Below are positions 34,494 to 42,986 of a DNA stretch of 64,000 bases, piece after piece (within the stretch, counting starts at the first letter, position 1; each line of letters starts with the position of its first letter). Location: the NCBI RefSeq assembly GCF_030269445.1, contig NZ_BSTJ01000001.1, positions 1,327,898 to 1,391,897 of the forward strand, written 5' to 3'. Both the position numbers and the translations under genes were made by a program. The notes below the pieces were generated by a model, which had not been told where the DNA came from, did no database searches, and saw only the letters and a program-made list of their open reading frames with translations. Source of the stretch: Actinoallomurus iriomotensis. GTDB lineage: Bacteria > Actinomycetota > Actinomycetes > Streptosporangiales > Streptosporangiaceae.

Positions 34494-35708
34494 ATGAACA
34501 TCGACCAGGAGATCAACCTCGTCGACCCCGACCTGTACGCGACCGGCGGCATCCCGCACGAGCAGTTCCGATGGCTGCGCGAGAACGCGCCGGTCCACCG
34601 GCACCCCGGCGACCCGGACTTCTGGGCCGTCACCCGCTACGACGACGTGGTGCACGTCTCCCGGCACCCGGAGATCTTCTCCTCGCACCGTCGGCTCGCG
34701 CTGTTCAACGAGCCGACGGAGGAGCATCTCGTGCTCCAGCGGATGATGATGCTCAACCAGGACCCGCCCGAGCACACGCGCAAGCGGGCGATCGTCAACC
34801 GCGGCTTCACGCCCCGCACCGTCGGCGGCCTCGAAGAGCACATCCGCGGCATCTGCGACGATCTGCTCGACGGCCTGGCCGGCCGCGAGGAGGTCGACTT
34901 CGTCCGGGACATCTCCGCGCCGCTGCCGCTGTACGTGATCTGCGAGCTGCTCGGCGCGCCGCCCGAGGACCGGGAGAAGATCTTCGACTGGTCGAACCGC
35001 CTGATCGCCCAGGACGACCCGGAGTTCCGTACGCCGGGCGACGACGGCATGGCGGCCGCCGGCGAGCTGTACGCCTACGCCAACGAGCTGGCCGTACGCC
35101 GCCGCGAGGAGCCGCGCGACGACATCGTGACCCGGCTCCTGCAGCCGCACGACGGCGAGGAGCTGTCGGTCGAGGAGTTCGACCTGTTCGTGATGCTGCT
35201 GTCCGTGGCCGGCAACGAGACCACGCGCAACGCCGCGTCGGGCGGCATGCTCGCCTTCTTCGAGCATCCGGAGCAGTGGCGGCGGCTGCGCGAGGGACAC
35301 GCCGCCGGCGACGAGCGGCTGTCGGAGACCTTCCCGGACGAGATCGTGCGCTGGGTCAGCCCGGTCAACCTGTTCCGCCGCACCGCGACCCGCGACACCG
35401 AGCTGGGCGGGCGGCGCATCGCCGAGGGCGACAAGGTCGTCGTGTTCTACGCCTCGGCCAACCGCGACGACGGCGCCTTCGCGGACCCGTACGCCTTCGA
35501 CATCGGCCGCGACCCCAACCCGCACATCGGGTTCGGTGGCGGGGGCCCGCACTTCTGCCTGGGCGCGCACCTGGCGCGGCTGGAGCTGCGCGTGCTGTTC
35601 GAGACGCTGCTGGAGCGGATGCCGGACATCTCCCCGGCGGGCGAGGTCCGCCGGCTGCGCTCCAACTTCATCAACGGCATCAAGGAGATGCCGGTACGCA
35701 TCGGCTAG
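34494..35708 (+). CDS. Cytochrome P450, CYP124/125/142-like, copy 2
   Basis: The 404-residue P450 is a close paralogue of the upstream enzyme and shares nearly all landmarks: VAGNETTRNAASGGMLAFFEHPEQW, DEIVRWVSPVNLFRRTATRDTE, and heme ligand Cys355 in GFGGGGPHFCLGAHLARLE. It carries a short insertion (REGHAAGDERLSE) before the ExxR region. Mycobacteria also carry overlapping sterol P450s (CYP125 and CYP142). Its own KstR-type box lies upstream, so the pair may be separately controlled. Confidence 0.9.
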   Translation: MNIDQEINLVDPDLYATGGIPHEQFRWLRENAPVHRHPGDPDFWAVTRYDDVVHVSRHPEIFSSHRRLALFNEPTEEHLVLQRMMMLNQDPPEHTRKRAIVNRGFTPRTVGGLEEHIRGICDDLLDGLAGREEVDFVRDISAPLPLYVICELLGAPPEDREKIFDWSNRLIAQDDPEFRTPGDDGMAAAGELYAYANELAVRRREEPRDDIVTRLLQPHDGEELSVEEFDLFVMLLSVAGNETTRNAASGGMLAFFEHPEQWRRLREGHAAGDERLSETFPDEIVRWVSPVNLFRRTATRDTELGGRRIAEGDKVVVFYASANRDDGAFADPYAFDIGRDPNPHIGFGGGGPHFCLGAHLARLELRVLFETLLERMPDISPAGEVRRLRSNFINGIKEMPVRIG

Positions 35709-35815
35709 TGGCGTTCACCACCTTTTAGACTCTGTGCCTAATATCGAACGCGCAGGTCGGACAGGTCAGGCTATGGTCATACTTCACTGAATGTGCGTTT
35801 ACGGGAGGGCCGGAC

Positions 35816-37072
35816 GTGAACGAGGCAGACGAACCGTTGCGCGTCGCGCTCCTCTCCTACCGGAGCAAACCCCACTGTGGTGGTCAGGGCGTCTATCTCC
35901 GTCACCTGTCTCGCGAGCTCGTCGACCTGGGACATCACGTCGACGTCTTCTCCGGCCAGCCGTACCCCGAGCTCGACCGGGAAGAGATCACGCTGCGCCG
36001 CGTGCCGAGCCTGGACCTGTACGCCGACGAGAACCCCTTTCGCACCCCGCGCCTGGCGGAGTTCCGCGACTGGATCGACGTGCTGGAGTTCGCCCACATG
36101 CGTACGGGCGGGTTCCCCGAGCCGCTGACGTTCAGCCTCCGCGTGCTGCGTGAGCTGCGCGCACGCCGGCACTCGTACGACGTCGTGCACGACAACCAGG
36201 TGCTCGGCTACGGCAACCTCGCCATCCCGCACCTCGGCCTGCCCTTCGTGACGAGCATCCACCACCCGATCAGCGTCGACCGGCGCATCGAGATCAAGGC
36301 TGCCAAGGGACTCAAGGAGCAGTTCGGCAAGCGCCGCTGGTACGGCTTCGTCCGGATGCAGGCGCGCGTCGCCGCGCGGATCGGGCCGATCCTCACCGTC
36401 TCCGGCTCCTCCAAACACGACATCGTCCGCGACTTCGGCGTGGCGCCCGAGCAGGTGCACATCCTGCCGCTCGGCGTCGACGACCGGTTCTTCCACCCGC
36501 GCGGCGAGCGCGTGCCCGGCCGCATCGTCGCCGTCGCCAGCGCGGACTCGCCGCTCAAGGGCGTCGCGACACTGCTGCGCGCGGTCGCCAAGCTGGCCAC
36601 CGAACGCGACGTGCACGTCGTCGTGGTCGGCCGGCCGACGCCGGGCGGCCCGACCGACAAGCTCGTCGCGGAACTCTCGCTCGGCGACCGGGTGCGCTTC
36701 GTCTCCGGCATCTCCGACGAGGAGCTGGGCGAGCTGCTGGCCAGCGCCGAGATCGCCGCGGTTCCCTCGCTGTACGAGGGCTTCTCGCTGCCGGCCGTCG
36801 AACACATGGCCTCGGGCACGCCGCTCGTGGCCAGCCGTACCGGCGCGCTGCCCGAGGTCGTCGGCGACGCCGCGATCCTCGTCGAGCCGGGTGACGTCGA
36901 GGAGCTGGCCGCCGTGTTCCGGCGCCTGCACGACTCGCCCGAGGAGCGCGAGCGCGTCGGCGCCGCCGGCTACGCCCGCGTGCAGGAGCGGTTCACCTGG
37001 TCCGCGGTCGCGCGGGCCACCGTCGGCCACTACCGAGACGCCATCGCCCGCCGCCGTACGGGCACCGTTTGA
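35816..37072 (+). CDS. Glycosyltransferase family 4 protein
   Basis: The 418-residue GT-B enzyme begins with RVALLSYRSKPHCGGQGVYLRHLSREL (donor loop) and has the C-terminal E-x7-E-type motif YEGFSLPAVEHMASGTPLV. It should move a sugar from a nucleotide sugar to an unknown acceptor. The GTG at 35816 starts after a GGGAGGG site. It is the first of three tightly packed genes (glycosyltransferase, methyltransferase, prenyltransferase-like), with 13 bases to the next proposed start. Confidence 0.9.
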   Translation: MNEADEPLRVALLSYRSKPHCGGQGVYLRHLSRELVDLGHHVDVFSGQPYPELDREEITLRRVPSLDLYADENPFRTPRLAEFRDWIDVLEFAHMRTGGFPEPLTFSLRVLRELRARRHSYDVVHDNQVLGYGNLAIPHLGLPFVTSIHHPISVDRRIEIKAAKGLKEQFGKRRWYGFVRMQARVAARIGPILTVSGSSKHDIVRDFGVAPEQVHILPLGVDDRFFHPRGERVPGRIVAVASADSPLKGVATLLRAVAKLATERDVHVVVVGRPTPGGPTDKLVAELSLGDRVRFVSGISDEELGELLASAEIAAVPSLYEGFSLPAVEHMASGTPLVASRTGALPEVVGDAAILVEPGDVEELAAVFRRLHDSPEERERVGAAGYARVQERFTWSAVARATVGHYRDAIARRRTGTV

Positions 37073-37085
37073 GAGGAGCACGGCC

Positions 37086-37835
37086 CTGCTGACCGTGGAC
37101 TTTGACCGGTTCCGCGTCGCACCCGGCGAGCAGGTGCTCGACATGGGCTGCGGCGCCGGCCGGCACGCCTTCGAGCTGTACCGGCGCGGCGCCAACGTGG
37201 TGGCGTTCGACCGCGACGAGAAGGAGCTCGCCGGAGTCGCGACGATGTTCGGCGCGATGGAGCTCGAAGGCGAGGTGCCGCCGGGCGCCTCGGCCCGTAC
37301 CGTGACGGGGGACGCGCTCAGCCTGCCGTTCCCCGACGACTCCTTCGACAAGATCGTCGCCGCGGAGGTGCTGGAGCACATCCCCGACGACATGGCGGCC
37401 ATGGGCGAGCTGCTGCGCGTGCTGAAGCCGGGCGGGCGGCTCGCCGTCACCGTGCCCTCATGGCTGCCCGAGCGGATCTGCTGGGCGCTGTCGGAGGACT
37501 ACCACACGGCGCCGGGCGGGCACGTGCGCATCTACACGCGCGCCGAGCTGGAGGCCAAGCTCAAGGCGACCGGGTTCGAGGTCGGCGACCACCACTACGC
37601 GCACGGCCTGCACGCGCCGTACTGGTGGATCAAGTGCGCCGTCGGCGTGAACAACGAGGGGCACCCGCTCGCCAGCGCGTACCACAAGCTGCTCGTCTGG
37701 GACATCATGAAGCGTCCGCTCGCCACCCGCCTGGCCGAGCAGGTGCTCAACCCCGTCATCGGCAAGAGCGTCGTCGTCTACTTCACCAAGCCCGCCGTCC
37801 CGGCGTCGCGGGAGCAGGCCCATGCGGCGGCCTGA
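37086..37835 (+). CDS. SAM-dependent methyltransferase with probable CTG start
   Basis: The 249-residue Class I methyltransferase has LDMGCGAGRHAFELYRRG (motif I), DALSLPFPDDSFDKIVAAEVLEHI (post I/II) and LKPGGRLAVTVP (motif III). The frame needs to begin near LLTVDFDRF. A GAGGAG site at 37074-37079 points to CTG 37086. The GTG at 37095 is the only other close candidate, with looser spacing. It follows the glycosyltransferase by 13 bases and overlaps the next gene by 14. The acceptor is unknown. Confidence 0.85.
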   Translation: MLTVDFDRFRVAPGEQVLDMGCGAGRHAFELYRRGANVVAFDRDEKELAGVATMFGAMELEGEVPPGASARTVTGDALSLPFPDDSFDKIVAAEVLEHIPDDMAAMGELLRVLKPGGRLAVTVPSWLPERICWALSEDYHTAPGGHVRIYTRAELEAKLKATGFEVGDHHYAHGLHAPYWWIKCAVGVNNEGHPLASAYHKLLVWDIMKRPLATRLAEQVLNPVIGKSVVVYFTKPAVPASREQAHAAA

Positions 37836-38940
37836 GGCCGTACCCGGGATCCTGACCTCAACAGACCTCGTCGCCACCGCTGAGTCGATCGTCGCCCAGC
37901 AGGAGCCGTCGGGCGCCATTCCGTGGTTCGCCCCGGTGGACGGCGTGCCGGGCCACGTCGACGCCTGGAACCACGTCGAGGCCGCGATGGCACTGTCCGT
38001 CGCGGGCTTCACCGAGCCGTCGCGCCGCGCGTACGCGTGGCTGCGCGACGCCCAGCGCGAGGACGGCTCGTGGCCCGCCAAGTGGGTCATGGGCGAGGTG
38101 ACCGAGCCGGGCGGCGAGTCCAACCACGCCGCGTACCTCGCGGTCGGCGTCTGGCACGAGCTCACGCTGACCGATGACCTCGCGTTCGCGGCGGAGATGT
38201 GGCCGTCCGTACGGCGGGCGGTGGAGTTCGCCCTCGGCCTGCAGAGCGCCCGCGGCGAGATCATGTGGATGCGGAACCCGGACGGCTCCGTCGCCGACCA
38301 CGCGCTGCTCACCGGGTGCTCCTCGATCTACCAGTCCCTGCGCTGCGCGGTCGCGCTGGCCGAACGCCTCGACGAGCCGCAGCCGGACTGGGAACTGGCC
38401 GCCGACCAGCTCGGCCACGTCGTCGCCTGCCACCCCGAGGCGTTCGCGGACAAGAACCGGTTCTCGATGGACTGGTACTACCCGGTGCTCGGCGGGCCCC
38501 TGCGCGGCTCCCCGGCGTACCGCCGGATCGACGAGCGGTGGGACACCTTCGTCGTCGAGGGCCTCGGCTGCCGGTGCGTCTCGGACCAGCCGTGGGTGAC
38601 CGGCGCGGAGAGCTGCGAGCTCGTGCTCGCCCTCGACGCGATGGGCGACACGACGCGGGCCCTGGAGCTGTTCGCCACGATCCAGCACCTGCGGCACGAG
38701 GACGGGTCGTACTGGACGGGCTGGCAGTACGCCAACGAGCGGCACTTCCCGAGCGACCGGTCGACGTACACGGCGGCCGCGGTGATCCTGGCCGCCGACG
38801 CCCTCGTGGGCGGCTCCCCGTCCGCCCGCCTGTTCAAGGAGATCGCCGGCCGCGACCTGGGCCCGTCCGGCCCGTCCGACCCGGTCGCCTGCGGCTGCGA
38901 GGCCCCGTCCCTGGCCGACTCGGTCCGTACGCGGCGCTGA
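37822..38940 (+). CDS. Prenyltransferase/squalene-cyclase-fold-like protein
   Basis: The 372-residue protein has the alpha/alpha-barrel look of prenyltransferase and terpene-cyclase families: repeats such as AYAWLRDAQREDGSWPAKWV, DAWNHVEAAMALS and HEDGSYWTGWQYANE, with QW-like spacing. Catalytic aspartates of classical cyclases are not obvious, so enzymatic activity is uncertain. It overlaps the methyltransferase gene by 14 bases, showing a three-gene operon. Its end abuts a decayed ArsR gene. Confidence 0.75.
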   Translation: MRRPEAVPGILTSTDLVATAESIVAQQEPSGAIPWFAPVDGVPGHVDAWNHVEAAMALSVAGFTEPSRRAYAWLRDAQREDGSWPAKWVMGEVTEPGGESNHAAYLAVGVWHELTLTDDLAFAAEMWPSVRRAVEFALGLQSARGEIMWMRNPDGSVADHALLTGCSSIYQSLRCAVALAERLDEPQPDWELAADQLGHVVACHPEAFADKNRFSMDWYYPVLGGPLRGSPAYRRIDERWDTFVVEGLGCRCVSDQPWVTGAESCELVLALDAMGDTTRALELFATIQHLRHEDGSYWTGWQYANERHFPSDRSTYTAAAVILAADALVGGSPSARLFKEIAGRDLGPSGPSDPVACGCEAPSLADSVRTRR

Positions 38941-39467
38941 TCCGAGCAGGGATCGCCTCCGGGGCGACCAGCTACCACCTGCGCCAGCTCGGCACCGCCG
39001 GCTTCGTCGAGGAGGACACCGAGCAGAGGAACGCGCGGGAGCGCTGGTGGCGTGCCGCGCACCGGTCGACCTGGGTCACCGACCTGGAGGTGCTCAGCCA
39101 GGATCCCGAGGCGGGTCTCGCCTACCTGCAGTCCGTCGCGGCCGTACACGTGTTGCAGACCCAGCAGTCGCTGAACGAGTTCCAGACGCTCCCTCGTGCC
39201 TGGCGGGACGTGTTCGACCTGAGCGACTTGGCCCTGCGCCTCACCCCCTGAGAGGCACAGGACCTCCTGGACGACCTGAGCGCGGTCCTCGCCCGGTACC
39301 GGCGAGCGGACGAGAGCGCCGCCACGCCCGAGGGCGCCGAACGCGTCAACCTCATCCTGCACCTTCTGCCCGAGCCGGGCCTGCCCGCCGGACCGGCGGC
39401 GGACGGCTCCGCTCAGGAGGCCCCCGGAGACGACGGCGGCGCGTGCCCGGCGAGAGAGACGCCGTGA
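38940..39467 (+). pseudogene. ArsR-like helix-turn-helix regulator, 5'-truncated with internal stop
   Basis: The frame begins abruptly after the prenyltransferase stop with IASGATSYHLRQLGTAGFVEED, the recognition helix of an ArsR/HTH_20 regulator. The first 40 or so residues that should precede it are absent. It then runs RERWWRAAHRS to FDLSDLALRLTP, where a TGA stops it at 39249. The same frame continues for 71 codons as AQDLLDDLSAVLARYRRADE, a typical C-terminus, to 39467. The regulator of the downstream MFS gene has probably been lost. Confidence 0.82.
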
Positions 39468-40726
39468 GCCGCCGCGCCGGCCCGGCCGAGGATGACGCCG
39501 GCCGCCGGAGTCTCCGTCCCTTAGCCGGGATCCTCGCCGCCCTCATGGTGTCGCAGACCGGCACCCGGATCTCGGCGATCGCGCTGCCCTGGTTCGTCCT
39601 CGTCACGACCGGAAGCGCCACCAGGACCGGCCTGACGGCCTTCTGCGAGATGGCCCCGTACGTGACGGTCAAGGCGCTCGCCGGGCCTCTGGTCGAGACG
39701 GCCGGGCCGCGGACCGTCTCGTGGGTCGCCGACGCGGTCAGCGGCGCCGTCCTCACCCTGATCCCGCTGCTCCACGCGCTGCACCTGCTGTCCTTCTGGA
39801 CGCTGTCCGCCATGGTGGCGGTGATCGGCGCCGCGCGCGGCCCGGGGGACCTGGCCAAGGAGGTCATCGTCCCGGAGGCAGCCGAGCGCGGCCGGGTGCC
39901 GCTGGAACGGGCGACCGGCCTGGCCGGTACCACCGATCGGCTGGCCTCCACCTTCGGACCGGCGGCCGGGGGCGCGCTGATCGGGCTGGCCGGCGCCCTG
40001 ACCGGGCTCGTCGTGGTCAGCGGGTGCTTCGCGCTCGGGTCGGTGGCCATCGCCCTGGGGCTGCCCCGCGGCATGGGGCACACGCCGGAGCGGAACGCGG
40101 CGGCCGGGACGGGCTACTGGCGGCGGCTCGGCGAAGGTCTCGTCTTCCTCCGTGAAGAGCGGCTGCTGCTGAACCTGTGCATCGTGGTGGCCGTCACCAA
40201 CCTGCTGGACGCGGCGTTCTCGTCGGTGCTCCTGCCGGTCTGGGCGAGGCAGTCCGGTGCCGGGCCGGCCGGGATCGGACTGGTCGGCAGCGCGCTCGGC
40301 ATCGGGGCGGTGGGCGGCAGCCTGGTCGCCGCCGCGGTGGCTCACCGCATCCCGCGCCGGCCGGTGTTCTTCATCGGCTTCCTGGTCGCCGGGGCGCCGC
40401 GCTTCCTGATCCTCGCCGCCGGCGTGCCGACCGGGGCGGTGGCCGCGGTCTTCGCCGTGGCCGGCCTCGGCGCCGGCTTCCTCAGCCCGATCCTGGGCGC
40501 GATCTCGTTCGAGCGGGTGCCACGACGACTGCTCGGCCGGGTACGCGGGCTGACCGACTCGCTCGCCTGGGCCGGCATTCCGCTCGGTGGCCTGATCGGC
40601 GGGGCGGCGGTGGCCTCCGTGGGCCTCGTGCCCGTGCTCGTGACCGGCGGCGCGGCGTACTTCCTGACCACGAACGTCGCCGGGCTTCGCCCGGAGAGCC
40701 GGGAGATGGATCGATCCCGCATGTGA
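39464..40726 (+). CDS. MFS transporter (12-helix, macrolide-efflux-like)
   Basis: The 420-residue membrane protein has about 12 helices, an N-terminal LMVSQTGTRISAIALPWFVLVTTGSATRTGL and a mid-loop with conserved GRVPLERATGLAGTTDRLASTFGPAAGG, as in MefA/Cmr-like efflux proteins. The GTG at 39464 overlaps the pseudogene stop (GTGA), showing the ArsR-MFS pair was one translational unit. With the regulator broken, its expression control is unclear. Confidence 0.9.
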   Translation: MSRRAGPAEDDAGRRSLRPLAGILAALMVSQTGTRISAIALPWFVLVTTGSATRTGLTAFCEMAPYVTVKALAGPLVETAGPRTVSWVADAVSGAVLTLIPLLHALHLLSFWTLSAMVAVIGAARGPGDLAKEVIVPEAAERGRVPLERATGLAGTTDRLASTFGPAAGGALIGLAGALTGLVVVSGCFALGSVAIALGLPRGMGHTPERNAAAGTGYWRRLGEGLVFLREERLLLNLCIVVAVTNLLDAAFSSVLLPVWARQSGAGPAGIGLVGSALGIGAVGGSLVAAAVAHRIPRRPVFFIGFLVAGAPRFLILAAGVPTGAVAAVFAVAGLGAGFLSPILGAISFERVPRRLLGRVRGLTDSLAWAGIPLGGLIGGAAVASVGLVPVLVTGGAAYFLTTNVAGLRPESREMDRSRM

Positions 40727-40729
40727 CGG

Positions 40730-41317
40730 TCAGAGCCGGCCGAGGTCCAGGCTCAGGTCGACGTCGAACCCGATGTCGGTGCGCAGCCGCCCATGGTGCA
40801 CCCCGGTGGGCACGTACGCGCGGATCGAGGGGTCCAACTCGTACGTGTAGACGACCGGCCGGCGCCCGTCGCGCTCCACCCGCCACAGGAACCGGATGCC
40901 CGCTTCGGCGTACTTGATCGGCTTGGTGAACCGGTCTCGGTCCTCGGAGTCCGGTGACACCACCTCGACGACCAGCCGTACGTCCTCGGGCAGGTAGTAG
41001 GTGCGGTCGAGGTCGTCGAGCGCGTCGTCCTTCACCACCATGACGTCGGGCTCGGGACGCTGCCGCAGGCCGAGCTTCACCGCCATCTCCCGGACGACGG
41101 CCAGCCCGGCCGGCGGCCGGATGCCCGCCTGCGAGTCGGTGAGCAGATTGACGACCAGCATGTGAAATTTGGTCTGCGGCGACATCAAGACGAGGGCTCC
41201 GTCGATCAACTCGACGCGCCTGGGCGCGTCCGGTGGCAGAGCGTCGAGATCGTCAGCCGTCCACCCGTTCTCCGGGCCGGGATATAGCCACTCGGGCAAC
41301 GAGGTCATAACCACCAT
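40730..41317 (-). CDS. Uma2-family endonuclease-fold protein
   Basis: The 195-residue protein has the PD-(D/E)xK-like Uma2 core: VELIDGALVLMSPQ, REMAVKLGLRQRPEPDVMVV, and LVVEVVSPDSEDRDRFTKPIKYAEAGI. These small proteins are scattered in actinomycetes and cyanobacteria, often in many copies, and their function is not established. A GGGGG site supports ATG 41317; ATG 41308 is also possible. An AT-rich inverted repeat upstream may hold its promoter. Confidence 0.88.
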   Translation of the reverse strand: MVVMTSLPEWLYPGPENGWTADDLDALPPDAPRRVELIDGALVLMSPQTKFHMLVVNLLTDSQAGIRPPAGLAVVREMAVKLGLRQRPEPDVMVVKDDALDDLDRTYYLPEDVRLVVEVVSPDSEDRDRFTKPIKYAEAGIRFLWRVERDGRRPVVYTYELDPSIRAYVPTGVHHGRLRTDIGFDVDLSLDLGRL

Positions 41318-41370
41318 GATTAACCCCCGTCGTGCTGCCGTCTCGATCCGCGGCAACCCTAACGGAAGTT

Positions 41371-41387
41371 GATTACGAAATGTAATC
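41371..41387. promoter_or_regulatory. AT-rich inverted repeat upstream of the Uma2 gene
   Basis: GATTAC (41371-41376) and GTAATC (41382-41387) pair around GAAAT in a patch far richer in A/T than its surroundings (about 41360-41412). It is probably promoter or operator DNA for the minus-strand Uma2 gene. Confidence 0.45.
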
Positions 41388-41493
41388 GAATAATTTCCCT
41401 CGGTTATTATCTGGATGCGCTGAGAGGCCGGGTGTTCAACCGCTTCCGGGGCCGAACCCGCGAATCGGGGGCGGCTGCAGTAGCGTGCGCGGC

Positions 41494-42375
41494 ATGGTCT
41501 GGCGGGACGGCGGTCAGCGCTCCGGACGGTCGCGTCACCGCGGCCGGACCGACCGGGGCTCCCCGTACGGGGAGAACGAGGAGTTCGACGGGTCCGGTGG
41601 GATGACGTTCCTGCCTCCGCTGCCGCCGGAACGGTCGCCGGCCGGTGTGCGGGCGGTGGTCGTCGTCCTGGTGATCCTGCTGGTCGGTGGCGGGGTGGCC
41701 CTCGCCGTCGCCGGGGCCGACGGCCACGGAAGGCGTGCCGTCGCCGGGTCGTCGCCCTCCCCCGACGCGTCGCGCCTCCCCTCGTACGTGCCGTCCGCGC
41801 CGCCGTCCGCGCGGGCGAAGGTGCCGGGATGGCACGCCGTCGTCGCGGTCAAGCACGGCCTGACCTACGACGTGCCGCCGTCCACCTGGTCGGTGAAGTC
41901 GGCGGACACGATCGTCGGCTTCGAGGACCCGAACGGACGGCCCGAGGTGGCCGGCAGCGGCGTCGCGATCTACAAGGAGGGCTACTGCCCGGGACACAGC
42001 GGGAGCTGGCGGGCCCAGACCGCCGTCGCGGACTACGGCGAGAGCGACCCGGCCGCCGCCGCGAAGGACGCGGCCCGCACATGGGCCACCTACGGCTACG
42101 CCCCGGGCACCGGCGGCTCCGCGCCGACCGTGACGCTGCGCGCCCCGAAGCCGCTCACCACGGGCGGATCGCAGGCGATGGAGGTCACCGCGACGGTCAC
42201 CGTGCACGACGACGAGCCGTGCTCCCCTCCGCGAGGAGTCGTGCACGCGGTCGCGGTGCCGCTGAAGGGCGGCGAGGTGTCCGTGCTGATCGTGATCGCC
42301 GACCAGGGCGTGCCCGACGCGACGTCCGACACCGACCTGGAGAAGATCGCCCGCAGCGCCCGCCCGACCTCCTGA
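41494..42375 (+). CDS. Membrane-anchored extracytoplasmic protein of unknown function
   Basis: The 293-residue protein has a proline-rich cytoplasmic N-terminus, one membrane helix (VRAVVVVLVILLVGGGVALAVAG), a Ser/Pro linker, and a globular extracellular domain with two or more cysteines (GYCPGHSG, DEPCSPP). This is the common actinomycete layout of a single-pass protein with a DUF-like exported domain. The start is uncertain: GTG 41485 or ATG 41602 are possible. It is not clearly linked to the following NADAR gene. Confidence 0.7.
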   Translation: MVWRDGGQRSGRSRHRGRTDRGSPYGENEEFDGSGGMTFLPPLPPERSPAGVRAVVVVLVILLVGGGVALAVAGADGHGRRAVAGSSPSPDASRLPSYVPSAPPSARAKVPGWHAVVAVKHGLTYDVPPSTWSVKSADTIVGFEDPNGRPEVAGSGVAIYKEGYCPGHSGSWRAQTAVADYGESDPAAAAKDAARTWATYGYAPGTGGSAPTVTLRAPKPLTTGGSQAMEVTATVTVHDDEPCSPPRGVVHAVAVPLKGGEVSVLIVIADQGVPDATSDTDLEKIARSARPTS

Positions 42376-42430
42376 CGCCGCCGCGGAAAACCGGGTTGGC
42401 CCCGGGCGTACGGACCGGGAGGATCGGGAG

Positions 42431-42982
42431 ATGCGCGTCGAAGACCTTCTGCGGCTGGAAGAGGCGGGGGCCCTGCCCGAGCCGCTGCTGTTCTGGGGCC
42501 ATCGGCCGCCCGCGGGCGGTGGGGTCGGCAAGGGCTGCCTCAGCCAGTGGTACCCGGCGCCGTTCACGGTCGACGGTGTCCGTTACGCCACCGCCGAGCA
42601 CTTCATGATGGCGGGCAAGGCGCGGCTGTTCGACGACGCGGAGGCCGAGCGCCTCGTGCTGGCCTCCGACGACCCGGGCAAGGCGAAGGGCGCCGGGCGG
42701 CGGGTGCGCGGCTTCGACGAGGACATCTGGGCCGAGCACCGCTACGACCTGGTCGTACGGGCCAACACCGCGAAGTTCGGCCGGCACGCGGCGCTGCGGG
42801 ACTTCCTGCTCGCCACCGGCGACCGGGTCCTGGTCGAGGCCAGCCCGTACGACACGGTGTGGGGCATCGGCCTGTCGGCGGACCAGCCGGAGGCGCGGCG
42901 CCCGTCCGGGTGGCGCGGCCTCAACCTGCTCGGCTTCGCCCTGATGGACGTCCGCGACGCCCTCCGCGAGCCGGCCGCCTGA
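42431..42982 (+). CDS. NADAR-family protein (riboflavin-intermediate/ADP-ribose hydrolase fold)
   Basis: The 183-residue protein has the NADAR (DUF1768) fold: SQWYPAPFTVDGVRYATAEHFMMAGKARLF, then RFGRHAALRDFLLATGDRVLVEASPYDTVWGIGL. Some NADAR proteins split N-glycosidic bonds of riboflavin intermediates and others remove ADP-ribose from DNA guanines. The activity here is unknown. It faces a PfkB kinase, a cytosine-permease-like protein and an ADP-ribosylglycohydrolase, all linked to nucleobase/ribose chemistry. Confidence 0.88.
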   Translation: MRVEDLLRLEEAGALPEPLLFWGHRPPAGGGVGKGCLSQWYPAPFTVDGVRYATAEHFMMAGKARLFDDAEAERLVLASDDPGKAKGAGRRVRGFDEDIWAEHRYDLVVRANTAKFGRHAALRDFLLATGDRVLVEASPYDTVWGIGLSADQPEARRPSGWRGLNLLGFALMDVRDALREPAA

Positions 42983-42986
42983 CCGG

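Noticed and set aside
33207-38940. Possible secondary-metabolite gene cluster (P450s plus glycosyltransferase, methyltransferase and prenyltransferase-like)
   Set aside because: The P450s belong to a sterol regulon by sequence and operator, and no core synthase is present. The trio is reported separately.
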